Of a stretch of 64,000 nucleotides of DNA, positions 8,452-16,667 are shown one piece after another. The DNA is from Cohnella zeiphila. GTDB lineage: Bacteria > Bacillota > Bacilli > Paenibacillales > Paenibacillaceae. The notes under the pieces were generated by a model. That model had not been told where the DNA came from and did no database searches. It saw nothing but the letters and a program-made list of their open reading frames with translations. The translations under genes and the position numbers were made by a program. Position 1 is the first letter of the stretch, and every line of letters begins with the position of its first letter. Where the stretch lies: positions 1 through 64,000 of the forward strand of contig NZ_JACJVO010000012.1 of assembly GCF_014212055.1 (NCBI RefSeq), written 5' to 3'.

Positions 8452-9582
8452 ATGAACAAGCAACGACCGTCGGCGCCCGTGAAGATCGTCCGCTACTTGA
8501 TCACCTTGGTCACGGCGCTGATCGGAGGCGGGGCGTTTACGCTGCTGAACCTGCCGATCCCCTGGCTGCTCGGCCCGATGATCGCCGTGCTGATCGGCTC
8601 CAACCTGCGGCGGGAATGGTACGCTTGGCCGGGTGCGGCGCGGAACGGCGCCATGATCGTCGTCGGCTATACGATCGGCCTCTCGCTTACGGCGGAGGCG
8701 CTGCGGGAGATGGCGGGCCAGCTGCCGACGATGCTGCTGATGACCGTACTGCTGCTGCTGTTTTGCGCGGGGATGGCTTATGCGGTATCCAAGCTGTCCG
8801 GCGGCGATTTCTTGACCGCGCTGATGGGCAGCGTTCCCGGCGGGCTTACGCAGGTGCTCATCCTCGCCGAGGAGACGCCGGGCGTCAATCTGACGCTGGT
8901 GACGGTTACGCAAGTCATTCGGCTCATGATGATCATCATCTGCGTGCCCCTGCTCATCTTCAGCCCGCTGCTCGGGCTGGAGCACGACAGCGCGGCGGCC
9001 GCTTCCGCGGCGGCGGCTCAAGCGGCTTCCTCGGCTTCGGCGGACTGGGCCGCCCTGTTCCCGAACATTCTGGCGTTCGCGCCGATCTGCGTCGCCTGCG
9101 CCATCGGCGGGAGCCGCATCCGTTTCCCGACCGCGTACCTGCTCGGCCCCGCGTTCGCGACGGCCATCGTGCAGCTGGCCGGCCTTCATGGCCCGGCGCT
9201 GCCTTCGTCCCTGACCGCCGCCGCCCAGTTCGCGATCGGCAGCTACGTCGGCCTGCTGCTTCGGCCCGGCGCTCTGCCGCGGAAGATCCGCTCGATCTCG
9301 CTCGCGCTCGCGAGCGGGGCGGCGCTGGTCCTCGGCGCGCTCGGTCTCGGCTGGCTGCTGACGCGCCTGCACGGGGTGTCGATGGCGACGGCGCTGCTTA
9401 GCCTGGCGCCCGGCGGGATGGACCAGATGGGCATCATCGCCCACGAGGTCCATGCGGATCTGTCGATGGTGGCGGGATATCAGCTGTTCCGCACGTTTTT
9501 TATCTTTTTCCTCGTGCCGCCGCTGCTTCGGTCCGTCATTCGGCGAGCGACCCGGCCAAAGGCCGCAGGCGAGAAAATATAA
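8452..9582 (+). CDS. AbrB family membrane transporter
   Basis: A 376-residue protein with about ten hydrophobic segments and the duplicated AbrB-family layout: LPIPWLLGPMIAVLIGSNL in the first half, RIRFPTAYLLGPAFATAIV in the second, and glycine-rich MGSVPGGLTQ / LSLAPGGMDQMG motifs. Older annotations call these ammonia monooxygenase, without support. The substrate is unknown. It lies 31 bases after the MBL gene and may be co-transcribed with it. Confidence 0.8.
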   Translation: MNKQRPSAPVKIVRYLITLVTALIGGGAFTLLNLPIPWLLGPMIAVLIGSNLRREWYAWPGAARNGAMIVVGYTIGLSLTAEALREMAGQLPTMLLMTVLLLLFCAGMAYAVSKLSGGDFLTALMGSVPGGLTQVLILAEETPGVNLTLVTVTQVIRLMMIIICVPLLIFSPLLGLEHDSAAAASAAAAQAASSASADWAALFPNILAFAPICVACAIGGSRIRFPTAYLLGPAFATAIVQLAGLHGPALPSSLTAAAQFAIGSYVGLLLRPGALPRKIRSISLALASGAALVLGALGLGWLLTRLHGVSMATALLSLAPGGMDQMGIIAHEVHADLSMVAGYQLFRTFFIFFLVPPLLRSVIRRATRPKAAGEKI

Positions 9583-9590
9583 ACGAAGAA

Positions 9591-9629
9591 GCCCGCCGTT
9601 CCCCGATGGGAGGAACGGCGGGCATTTTT
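9591..9629 (+). terminator. strong bidirectional terminator between convergent genes
   Basis: GCCCGCCGTTCC (9591-9602) pairs with GGAACGGCGGGC (9612-9623), followed by ATTTTT. It separates the AbrB-type gene from the convergent aldo/keto reductase. Confidence 0.9.
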
Positions 9630-9639
9630 ACGGGCTGTA

Positions 9640-10482
9640 TTAGAAATCGAAGCGATCCGGATCCGGCCCAACGCGCAAGTTGCGGTTCAGACCGTCGATG
9701 CGCGCCATGTCCTCCGGGCTCAATTCGAAATCGAACACGGATGCGTTCTCGACCATTCGATGTTCCTTCGTAGACTTCGGGATGGTGACGACGCCATGCT
9801 GGAGATCCCAGCGGAGGATCGTCTGCGCGACGGACTTGCCGTGGCGGGCCGCAATCTCGAGGAGGACCGGGTCATCCAACAGCCGGCCCTGCATAAGCGG
9901 GGACCAGGCTTCGAGCTGGATGCCCTGCTCCTTGGCGTAACGGCGCAGGTCCTCCTGAGTCAGGCGAGGGTGGAATTCGACCTGGTTGACCATCGGCCTG
10001 ATCTTGGCATCGGCCAGCAGGTCCTCGAGATGATGAATCTGGAAGTTGCTCACCCCGATCGCCCGGACCCGGCCTTCCCGGTACAGCGTCTCGAGCGCCC
10101 GCCAAGTCTCCTTGTACTTCCCTTGGACCGGCCAATGGATAAGGTACAGATCGACATAGTCGAGCCCGAGCTTATTCAGGCTCGTCTCGAATGCGGCCAG
10201 CGCGGAGTCGTAGCCTTGGTCGGCGTTCCACACCTTCGTGGTCACGAACAGCTGCTCCCGCGCAACCAGCCCTTGCCCGACGGCCCCGTGGATGCCTTGG
10301 CCGACGCTTTGTTCATTCCCGTAGACGGCCGCCGTGTCGATGCTGCGGTAGCCGTTGCGGATCGCGGCTTTCACCGCCGAGGCGAGCGCGGGACCGTCCT
10401 CTACTTGAAACACGCCGAGTCCGAACACGGGCATGCGAACGTCGTTAGACAGGGTAACCGCATCTTGCAGATGTTGAATCAT
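9640..10482 (-). CDS. aldo/keto reductase
   Basis: A 280-residue NADPH-dependent AKR of the small single-domain group (YvgN/YtbE-like). Catalytic signs are GYRSIDTAAVYGNE (Asp, Tyr), the lysine in TTKVWN and LIHWP with the active-site His. The cofactor-binding IPKSTKEHR is near the C-terminus. Start ATG 10482 has GGAGAG upstream. It is downstream of an MFS exporter on the same strand (23 bases), suggesting an operon. The substrate is probably an aldehyde or ketone. Confidence 0.92.
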   Translation of the reverse strand: MIQHLQDAVTLSNDVRMPVFGLGVFQVEDGPALASAVKAAIRNGYRSIDTAAVYGNEQSVGQGIHGAVGQGLVAREQLFVTTKVWNADQGYDSALAAFETSLNKLGLDYVDLYLIHWPVQGKYKETWRALETLYREGRVRAIGVSNFQIHHLEDLLADAKIRPMVNQVEFHPRLTQEDLRRYAKEQGIQLEAWSPLMQGRLLDDPVLLEIAARHGKSVAQTILRWDLQHGVVTIPKSTKEHRMVENASVFDFELSPEDMARIDGLNRNLRVGPDPDRFDF

Positions 10483-10505
10483 AGCGTAACTCTCCTTTTT
10501 GTTTT

Positions 10506-11720
10506 TTATCCATGAACCCGATCGGACGAGACGGCGGCGCGGCTCTCCCTCCGCTCCAGCGCGAGTCCCCAAGCGGTCAGCAGGACCGCGGCGAACACCA
10601 TCAGCGCCCCGACCCACGTCGTATGGATCAGACCCATCGAATCATTGACCACGCCGCCCAGGTAAGCGCCCAGGGCGATGCCGGCATTGAAGGCGGCGAT
10701 GTTCACGGCGGAAGCGACGTCTTTCGCCTGCGGAGCGAGCCTTTCCGCGAGCATGACGACATACAGCTGCAGGCCCGGCACGTTCATGAAGGCGAACAAG
10801 CCCATGCCGAAAACGGTGAGAAGTCCCGCGGCCTTATAGGGAGCCGTGAAGCCGAGCGCCAGCAGAACGACCGCCTGAATGAGGAAGATGTAGAACAGGG
10901 CGGTCAGCGGCTTGCGGTTGCCGACTTTGCCGCCGACGACGTTCCCGATGGCGATGGCGACTCCGTAGACGAGAAGGAGAAGCGCGACCGTTCGTTCCCC
11001 GAAGCCTGTAATTTCATGAAGAAGCGGGGATAAATAGGTAAAGACGACGAAGGTTCCGCCGTAGCCTAGCGCAGTAATGGAGAAGGCGAGCAGCAGCCGG
11101 CCGTTCGTCACGAGCTTAAGCTGGTCGCCCAGGCGAATGCGGGCCCCGGTCCCCAGGTTCGAGGACACGAGCGTCAAGTTCGCGGCGAAGGCGGCGATGC
11201 CTACCGCGACGATGGCGATGAAGGCCGCCCGCCAGCCGAGCTGCTGCCCGATCCAGGTGCCGAGCGGGACGCCGGTCACGGTCGCCACGGTCAGGCCGGA
11301 GAACATGATCGAGATGGCGCTCGCCCGGCGGTGCTCCGGTACCAGGCTGGCGGCGATGGTGGAACCGATCGACATGAAGACGCCGTGAGCCAGCGCCGAG
11401 ATAACCCGTGCGACGAGCAGTACGGCGATGCCGGACGCGGCCGCCGCGAGAGAGTTGCCGGCGATGAAGACGAGCATGATCGCGAGCAGCAGCTTTTTGC
11501 GGGAGAACCGCGAGGTCAGGGAAGTCAGAACGGGAGCGCCGAAGGTCACTCCCAGCGCGTATAAGGTCACGGTAAGTCCCGATGCGGTGATGGAGATGCC
11601 AAAATCGTCGGCGATCAGCGGAAGCAGCCCTACGCTGATGAATTCGGTCGTTCCTATGGCAAAGGCGCTGATGGCCAAGGCGAGCAGCGCCATCGTCGCT
11701 CTTCGATTGTCGTTCGTCAT
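10506..11720 (-). CDS. MFS transporter, DHA1 family
   Basis: A 404-residue, 12-helix major facilitator of the AraJ/YdhP type: N-terminal FAIGTTEFISVGLLPLIADD, motif A-like SRFSRKKLLL and the motif C region SGLTVATVTGVPLGTW. Such proteins export drugs, sugars or metabolites. The start at ATG 11720 has AGGAGGAGG upstream. It is divergent from an HxlR regulator, so substrate-responsive control by that regulator is likely. Confidence 0.88.
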   Translation of the reverse strand: MTNDNRRATMALLALAISAFAIGTTEFISVGLLPLIADDFGISITASGLTVTLYALGVTFGAPVLTSLTSRFSRKKLLLAIMLVFIAGNSLAAAASGIAVLLVARVISALAHGVFMSIGSTIAASLVPEHRRASAISIMFSGLTVATVTGVPLGTWIGQQLGWRAAFIAIVAVGIAAFAANLTLVSSNLGTGARIRLGDQLKLVTNGRLLLAFSITALGYGGTFVVFTYLSPLLHEITGFGERTVALLLLVYGVAIAIGNVVGGKVGNRKPLTALFYIFLIQAVVLLALGFTAPYKAAGLLTVFGMGLFAFMNVPGLQLYVVMLAERLAPQAKDVASAVNIAAFNAGIALGAYLGGVVNDSMGLIHTTWVGALMVFAAVLLTAWGLALERRESRAAVSSDRVHG

Positions 11721-11795
11721 GATTCCTCCTCCTAAGCGTTGTTGTGTCATCCGGCCGGCAACGGCTATTATGGAGGATAAGGAAGAGAATGAATA

Positions 11796-11826
11796 GTACG
11801 TACTTTACGGTGCTATACGTACTTTT
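11796..11826. promoter_or_regulatory. direct-repeat operator between MFS and HxlR genes
   Basis: ACGTACTTT occurs at 11798-11806 and again at 11817-11825, 19 bases apart (about two helical turns), in the divergent intergenic region. Such paired sites are expected for a dimeric HxlR regulator. No experimental motif is known to me for this protein. Confidence 0.5.
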
Positions 11827-11861
11827 AAGTGCCTATCGACTCGGGAAGGAGATCGAATGCC

Positions 11862-12239
11862 ATGACAAGCGAGACGAAAACGAAGAAGAAATACAATATC
11901 GCGGTCGAAGCGACCCTGGAAGTGATCGGGGGCAAATGGAAGTGCGTCATTCTGTGCCACCTGACCTACGGGAAAAAGCGGACGAGCGACTTGAAGCGCC
12001 TCATGCCGAGCATCACGCAGAAGATGCTGACCCAGCAGCTTCGGGAACTGGAGGATGACGGAATCGTGAACCGGATCTCGTACAACCAGGTTCCGCCGAA
12101 GGTCGAATACGAGCTGAGCGAGTACGGCTGGAGCCTGAAGTCGATTCTGGATTCCCTGTGCGCATGGGGAGAGACGCATATCATCAAAGAATACGGCAAC
12201 AAGTTCGACGTGCTGGAGGACAGCATTCTGAATCGCTGA
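11862..12239 (+). CDS. HxlR family transcriptional regulator
   Basis: A 125-residue winged-helix protein with the HxlR signature: LEVIGGKWKCVILCHLTYGKKRTSDLKR, the ITQKMLTQQLRELEDDGIV recognition region and PPKVEYELSEYG. Cys residues sit in the first helix (KWKCVILCHL), where redox or electrophile-sensing HxlR/YodB-type regulators keep theirs; sensing is inferred. ATG 11862, with AAGGAG 10 bases upstream. Likely regulates the divergent MFS/AKR pair. Confidence 0.88.
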   Translation: MTSETKTKKKYNIAVEATLEVIGGKWKCVILCHLTYGKKRTSDLKRLMPSITQKMLTQQLRELEDDGIVNRISYNQVPPKVEYELSEYGWSLKSILDSLCAWGETHIIKEYGNKFDVLEDSILNR

Positions 12240-12313
12240 GCTTGTCCGTGCCGGCTGCTCTTCGATGAGGCGGCGCCGAAAATAGAGGTTGACATGGCCG
12301 ATCAAATGAATTA

Positions 12314-12331
12314 ATTTATTGGTAAATAAAT
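12314..12331. promoter_or_regulatory. palindromic operator upstream of the TetR gene
   Basis: ATTTATTGGTAAATAAAT: 7-base arms around a 4-base centre, 13 bases before the TetR start and downstream of a TTGACA at 12289. A similar AT-rich 18-base palindrome lies before the MFS gene at 13091. Confidence 0.55.
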
Positions 12332-12344
12332 AAAACGAGGTACG

Positions 12345-12890
12345 ATGATGGCCAGACACAAAGATCTCGACCTCGGCTCCCTCAATCGCAAGGATCAGAT
12401 CTTGGACGCCGCGGCAACGTTGTTCGCCAATAACGGCTTCTATAAGACAACGACGGCGATGGTGGCTGCCGAAGTCGGCGTTACCCAGCCGTATGTGTTT
12501 CATTTTTTCAAAACCAAAGAAGAACTGTACCTGGCGGTGCTGGAGCGGGCGGTCGGCCGGCTGATCGAGGCGTTCCGGGCGGTCGAGGCTCCTCCCGAGA
12601 AGCTTATCGAACGGATGGGGAAGGCGTTCAACGTGCTGATGGAGACGCACCGCGACGAGATTCTGCTATGCATGCATTCCTTCGCGACTCCGGAGCCGGA
12701 CGTTCGGACGTATGTGCGCGGGAAGTTCGAGACCATTCACGGATTCGTCTCCAGGCGGTTCGAGAGCGCCGGCATACCGAATCCCGATCTGCAAGCAACC
12801 TTGTTTATCGGCTGCGGAATGGTCATCTCCATGGGAGAAGTGCTGGAACTGCCGCAGCTGAAAATGCTGGATCCGGACGAGCGCGACTGA
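12345..12890 (+). CDS. TetR/AcrR family regulator
   Basis: A 181-residue TetR protein. The N-terminal HTH is RKDQILDAAATLFANNGFYKTTTAMVAAEVGVTQPYVFHFFKTKEELY (about 15-62), with a helical ligand domain after it. It precedes a DHA2-type exporter, with related palindromes in front of both, so autorepression and control of the pump are the likely role. ATG codons at 12345 and 12348 are both possible. Confidence 0.88.
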   Translation: MMARHKDLDLGSLNRKDQILDAAATLFANNGFYKTTTAMVAAEVGVTQPYVFHFFKTKEELYLAVLERAVGRLIEAFRAVEAPPEKLIERMGKAFNVLMETHRDEILLCMHSFATPEPDVRTYVRGKFETIHGFVSRRFESAGIPNPDLQATLFIGCGMVISMGEVLELPQLKMLDPDERD

Positions 12891-13090
12891 CGGCGCGGGG
12901 ACTGCAACAGGGCCGCTTGGGAGGCCCGAGGCGCCGCCTCGTCGAAGTCGGAAGCGAGCGGGCGGGCGGTCTATCTGCCGGAACCCGGTTTCGATTGGCG
13001 GCAGAAGGCCCGGCTTGCCGGGTTCGCCGCCTAAGGGCGTTTTTGCATCAAGGAGTCCGCGGGAAGAACAAATTTTTTTTGCTGATCTAT
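12891..13090. other. intergenic stretch with a possible short coding remnant
   Basis: Two hundred GC-rich bases between the TetR and MFS genes. One frame ends ...AVYLPEPGFDWRQKARLAGF before a TAA near 13034, which looks protein-like but has no start. CCCGGCTTGCCGGG near 12999 is a hairpin followed by a T-run at 13040. No gene can be supported. Confidence 0.3.
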
Positions 13091-13108
13091 TTATTTATCT
13101 ATAAATAA
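13091..13108. promoter_or_regulatory. palindromic operator upstream of the MFS exporter
   Basis: TTATTTATCTATAAATAA, a perfect 8-2-8 inverted repeat, immediately before the ribosome-binding site of the MFS gene. It is a candidate site for the adjacent TetR regulator. Confidence 0.55.
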
Positions 13109-13125
13109 TATATTAGGAGAGTGTT

Positions 13126-14565
13126 GTGAAAATGGTAACCGCAGGCTACCGGGTTCGATTGATGGTCATTACCTGTATCGCGCTGTTCATGGCGATGCTG
13201 GACAATTTGGTGGTCGGGGTGGCGCTTCCATCCATTCAGGCTTCCTTCCATGCCGGCATGGCCGAGTTGCAATGGTTCCTGAACGCGTACACGCTGGCTT
13301 TCGCCGCGCTGCTCATTCCGTTCAGCGCGCTCGGCGAGCGGTTTGGCCGCAAGCGCGTCTTCCTGTCCGGCGTCGCGATGTTCACGCTGGGGTCGCTCGC
13401 GGCGGCGCTCAGCGACAGCTCGATGCAGCTGATTCTGGCCCGCGCGCTGCAAGGAATAGGCGCTGCGGCTATCATGCCGATCAGCCTGACGCTGGTGAAT
13501 ACCGCATTCCCTCCCGAGAAGCGGGCGGCGGCCATCGGTATCTGGTCCGGCATCTCCGGGCTGGGCCTCTCGATCGGCCCGCTCGTCGGCGGCGCGATCA
13601 TCGAAGGCGCCCCCTGGCAATGGATCTTCTGGATCAACGTCCCCATCGGCTTGATCGCAGTGCTCCTCGGTATGCGCTGGCTCAAAGAATCGAAGGGGGA
13701 ACGCAAGCCGATCGATCCGTTCGGTATTCTGCTGCTCTGCGCCGGCTTGTTCGGGCTCGTCTTCGGCTTGGAACGCGGCAACGATTACGGGTGGGGTACG
13801 TTCGGCGTATGGGGTTCGATGGCCGGCGGCGCTGTTCTGCTTCTTGCTTTTTATGCCTGGGAACGCAGCCGAAAGCAGCCTTTCGTGCAATTCTCGCTTT
13901 TCCGCAGCGGGAACTACAGCGCGTATCTGTCGGCCGGCTTCTGGTTGAACGCCGGCATCTTCGGGGCCATCTTCCTGCTGACGCTGTTCCTGCAGCAAGC
14001 CCAAGGCTACTCCGCCCTCGGCGCCGGCCTCCGGGAGATGGTCTGGACCGCCTGCACGATGATCTGCGCGCCGCTCGCGGGTCTCTTGATCGGCCGCTTC
14101 GGCTCCAAGCGAATCTTGCTGCTCGGCATGTTTTTGCAGATCGCCGCACTGCTCGGCTTAGCCGTTGTCATCCAGAACCAAGGCGCGAGCTTCCCGTTCG
14201 GCTACATGGTGCCGATGATGATGGCGGCCGGAGCCGGCATGGGCTTCAGCTTCACTCCGCTCTCCCACGGGTTGCTCAGCTCGATACCGGAGGAGTCGGC
14301 AGGCGAGGCGAGCGGACTGAGCAACACGGCCCGCGAGCTGGGCGGCGCGTTCGGCGTCGCGATCGGAGGGCTGGTCTTCGCCCGCGGCGGCGCCGTCGCT
14401 ACCCCGGACGACTTCGGAGATCATCTGGTGCCTTCGCTCTTCGTCTTGACCGCCATGTTGGCCGTCGGCTTCCTGGCCGTTGCTTTCATGGTGCGGAGCA
14501 GCCGGAGGCGGGCCGTAAGATCGAGCGGGTCGGACGCTGCCGCCGGGATCAAGCAGCCGGGCTGA
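13126..14565 (+). CDS. MFS exporter, DHA2 (EmrB/QacA) family
   Basis: A 479-residue, 14-helix drug:H+ antiporter-type protein: MLDNLVVGVALPSIQ, motif A GERFGRKRVFL and the motif C region SGISGLGLSIGPLVGG. It begins at GTG 13126, five bases after AGGAGA; an in-frame ATG at 13132 is the alternative. The C-terminal tail is Arg/Ser-rich and cytosolic. Probably repressed by the upstream TetR. Confidence 0.9.
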   Translation: MKMVTAGYRVRLMVITCIALFMAMLDNLVVGVALPSIQASFHAGMAELQWFLNAYTLAFAALLIPFSALGERFGRKRVFLSGVAMFTLGSLAAALSDSSMQLILARALQGIGAAAIMPISLTLVNTAFPPEKRAAAIGIWSGISGLGLSIGPLVGGAIIEGAPWQWIFWINVPIGLIAVLLGMRWLKESKGERKPIDPFGILLLCAGLFGLVFGLERGNDYGWGTFGVWGSMAGGAVLLLAFYAWERSRKQPFVQFSLFRSGNYSAYLSAGFWLNAGIFGAIFLLTLFLQQAQGYSALGAGLREMVWTACTMICAPLAGLLIGRFGSKRILLLGMFLQIAALLGLAVVIQNQGASFPFGYMVPMMMAAGAGMGFSFTPLSHGLLSSIPEESAGEASGLSNTARELGGAFGVAIGGLVFARGGAVATPDDFGDHLVPSLFVLTAMLAVGFLAVAFMVRSSRRRAVRSSGSDAAAGIKQPG

Positions 14566-14656
14566 CGAATAGACGGTTCTTGTGTATTTCCCTCAACTCT
14601 GGGACAATAAAGAGACATGAGTACCGGAGCACGGGGAAAAGAGGGCGAGCGCGAGC

Positions 14657-15814
14657 ATGAACAAGGAATCGGTGTACGGACGGAAGCTGGAGGATCTGGC
14701 CGCCTGGCTGGCGGAGCGCGGGCATAAGAAGTCCCGAACGCTGAAAGTGTGGGATTATCTGTACCGCAATCGGACGGCGGACTTCCAGGAGATGACGGAC
14801 GCCCATCCGGAGGCGGTCCGGCTGCTGGCGGAGCAATATACGACGACGACGATGACCGAGCATACGCGGCAGGAGTCGTCGGACGGGACCGTCAAATTTC
14901 TGTTCCGGCTGGCCGACGGCAATCTGATCGAGACCGTGCTGATGCGGCATCCGTTCGGCCTGTCCGTCTGCGTGACGACGCAGGTCGGCTGCAACATCGG
15001 CTGCAGCTTCTGCGCCAGCGGCCTGCTCGCCAAGAGCCGCGACCTGAGCGCCGGGGAGATCGTGGAGCAGGTCATGCAGGTGCAGTTCTATCTGGACCGG
15101 GCGGGCCAGGGAGAGCGAGTCACGCATATCGTCGTGATGGGCATCGGCGAGCCGTTCGACAATTACGCGAACGTAATGGATTTCCTGCGCGTCGTGCTCG
15201 ATCCGAAAGGGCTGGCCATCGGTCCTCGGCACATTACGGTGTCGACGAGCGGCCTCGCGGGCAAGATCCGGGAGTTCGCGGACAGCGGGCTGAACGTCAA
15301 CCTGGCCGTGTCGCTGCACGCGCCGAACGATGAACTGCGAACGAGGGTCATGAAGATCAACAAAGCGATTCCGATCGCCCAGGTGATGGACGCGATGGAC
15401 TACTTCCTGGAGCGGACGAACCGGCGGATCACGGTGGAGTATATTCTCCTGAGGGACGTCAACGATCGGTTGGAGCACGCGCGCGAGCTGGCCGAGTTGA
15501 TCGGCCGAATGAAGCGCCCGATGGTCAACGTGAATCTGATCCCGTACAATCCGGTGGATGAGCACAGCCAGTACCAGCGCAGCGAGCCGGAGACGGTCCG
15601 CGCGTTTTTCGACGCGCTGAAGAAGAGCGGCATCCGCTGCAGCACTCGCGTGGAGCACGGGGCGGACATCGACGCGGCGTGCGGGCAGCTGCGGAGCAAG
15701 CAGATCTCCGGCGGCGGCCGGCGAACGAGTGACGGCCCGGCGTCGGGCGGGCGGCATGGCGAGCTCAGTGATGCGGATCAGTGCCGAAGATCGGCGCGGC
15801 AAGCGAACGAGTGA
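14657..15814 (+). CDS. rlmN: 23S rRNA (adenine2503-C2) methyltransferase RlmN
   Basis: A radical-SAM enzyme methylating A2503 of 23S rRNA (and tRNA A37). The 4Fe-4S motif is CNIGCSFC (C112, C116, C119), and the methyl-carrying C-terminal Cys lies in DIDAACGQL (about C342). The last ~35 residues (after RSKQISGGG) do not look family-like: they are translated from the start of a GC-rich tandem repeat, so the original stop may have been lost. A possible promoter TTGTGT-N18-ACAATA lies at 14580-14609. Confidence 0.93.
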   Translation: MNKESVYGRKLEDLAAWLAERGHKKSRTLKVWDYLYRNRTADFQEMTDAHPEAVRLLAEQYTTTTMTEHTRQESSDGTVKFLFRLADGNLIETVLMRHPFGLSVCVTTQVGCNIGCSFCASGLLAKSRDLSAGEIVEQVMQVQFYLDRAGQGERVTHIVVMGIGEPFDNYANVMDFLRVVLDPKGLAIGPRHITVSTSGLAGKIREFADSGLNVNLAVSLHAPNDELRTRVMKINKAIPIAQVMDAMDYFLERTNRRITVEYILLRDVNDRLEHARELAELIGRMKRPMVNVNLIPYNPVDEHSQYQRSEPETVRAFFDALKKSGIRCSTRVEHGADIDAACGQLRSKQISGGGRRTSDGPASGGRHGELSDADQCRRSARQANE

Positions 15815-16025
15815 CGGCCGCCGGCGATGACCGGCGCGGCGAGCGGAATGACGCCCGGCGTCGGGCGAGCGGCATAGCGAGGTCAGCGCCGATGATCGGC
15901 GCGGCCGGCGAACGAGTGACGGCTGCCGGCGATGACCGGCGCGGCGGGCAGAGTGACGCCCGGCGTCGGGCGAGCGGCATAGCGAGCTGAACGATGCCGG
16001 TCAGCGCCGATGACCGGCGCGGCAA
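15717..16025. repeat. GC-rich tandem repeat array at the rlmN 3' end
   Basis: About two and a half degenerate copies of a roughly 105-120 base unit. GCGAACGAGTGACGG recurs at about 15721, 15803 and 15908. CCCGGCGTCGGGCG recurs near 15737, 15854 and 15959. GATGACCGGCGCGGC recurs at about 15826, 15932 and 16009. The array overlaps the last ~100 bases of rlmN and ends at its terminator. It has sub-repeats and hairpin potential and no credible gene. Confidence 0.7.
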
Positions 16026-16041
16026 GCGCGAGTAAGTTGGG

Positions 16042-16070
16042 ATGCATCCCTCACGGAGGGGTGCGTTTTT
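16042..16070 (+). terminator. intrinsic terminator of rlmN
   Basis: GCATCCCTC (16044-16052) pairs with GAGGGGTGC (16056-16064), then GTTTTT. Confidence 0.85.
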
Positions 16071-16078
16071 AATTCCCG

Positions 16079-16266
16079 CTCTAACGAAACGAGGGAGCGC
16101 TATTGGGCATAAAACGCAGCTTTTCTAAGGCTAACGAATCTCAGCGACGCTATACCGCCCATTCCGAACGGTTCCGGCACGAAATAGGGGAAATAAGATC
16201 TGCTGGTTTCGTTAGAGAAAATAAGCAGGATCGTACGACGATTTAGCGTCTCTAGGTTTCGTTAGC
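16079..16266. repeat. intergenic repeat element B (same family as element A)
   Basis: Contains CTAACGAAAC at 16081, an inverted near-copy of the element-A motif at 16131-16153 (CTAACGAATCTCAGCGACGC), GGTTTCGTTAG at 16205-16215 and a direct near-copy ending GGTTTCGTTAG at 16243-16265. The alternating TAACGAAAC / GTTTCGTTA boxes suggest a foldable intergenic element. A short GAGATGGCC triplicate follows at about 16270-16296. Confidence 0.6.
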
Positions 16267-16343
16267 GGTCGAGATGGCCGAGATGGCCGAGATGGACGAG
16301 AGCAAGCTTGCCGAATCCCGGCCCGCCCGTGCGGGATCGGTAA

Positions 16344-16400
16344 ATATCCCCAACAGTTATACACAACTTGTGGATGACTTGTGTATAAGTGTGGGGATAT
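16344..16400. promoter_or_regulatory. DnaA-box cluster in a long inverted repeat
   Basis: TTATACACA (16357-16365) and its inverse TGTGTATAA (16380-16388) both fit the DnaA-box consensus TTATNCACA. Between them TGTGGATGA (16369-16377) fits the inverse of TTATCCACA in 8 of 9 positions. The outer arms ATATCCCC (16344) and GGGGATAT (16393) extend the palindrome to 57 bases. There is no gene here. It may be an extra-origin DnaA-binding site. Confidence 0.6.
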
Positions 16401-16545
16401 CCGTGCGCAAAGGTGCCGATCCGGCGGCTATCCTCCTCTTCGCGGGCGGGCACTTGCGGCAAATCGTACGCGATTCGGACCTGGATCCGGCGACGCGGTC
16501 CATCGCCTTCGCTCCGCTCGTCCGCTGCCTACCGTACATTCTGTC

Positions 16546-16573
16546 AACAGCTTTCCTGACGAAAGCTGTTTTT
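16546..16573 (+). terminator. intrinsic terminator upstream of the mtl operon
   Basis: AACAGCTTTC (16546-16555) and GAAAGCTGTT (16561-16570) with a T5 run. It lies before the mtlA promoter, so it insulates the operon rather than attenuating it. Confidence 0.75.
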
Positions 16574-16580
16574 CCTTTGA

Positions 16581-16610
16581 TTGAACCTGGAAGCGCTTAC
16601 GGATTATGAT
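16581..16610 (+). promoter_or_regulatory. mtlA promoter with overlapping cre (CcpA) site
   Basis: A -35 TTGAAC (16581-16586), an 18-base spacer and a -10 TATGAT (16605-16610). The spacer contains TGGAAGCGCTTACG (16588-16601), which matches the catabolite-responsive element consensus except for the last base. Carbon catabolite repression by CcpA/HPr-Ser-P is inferred. Confidence 0.7.
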
Positions 16611-16667
16611 GAATTCACAAACAAATCCTAATCTCTATTGGAGAAACGATAGAAGGAGGCTATTCAC

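Noticed and set aside
12891-13040. Small gene between TetR and the DHA2 exporter
   Set aside because: One frame has a protein-like end (AVYLPEPGFDW...), but there is no start codon, ribosome site or recognised family.
16546-16573. RAT/antiterminator (LicT/SacY type) for the mtl operon
   Set aside because: The hairpin lies upstream of the promoter and cre site, and MtlR has a DNA-binding HTH, so control is at initiation.
16274-16609. 111-codon frame upstream of mtlA
   Set aside because: It runs through the GAGATGGCC repeats, the DnaA-box palindrome and the terminator; composition is not protein-like.
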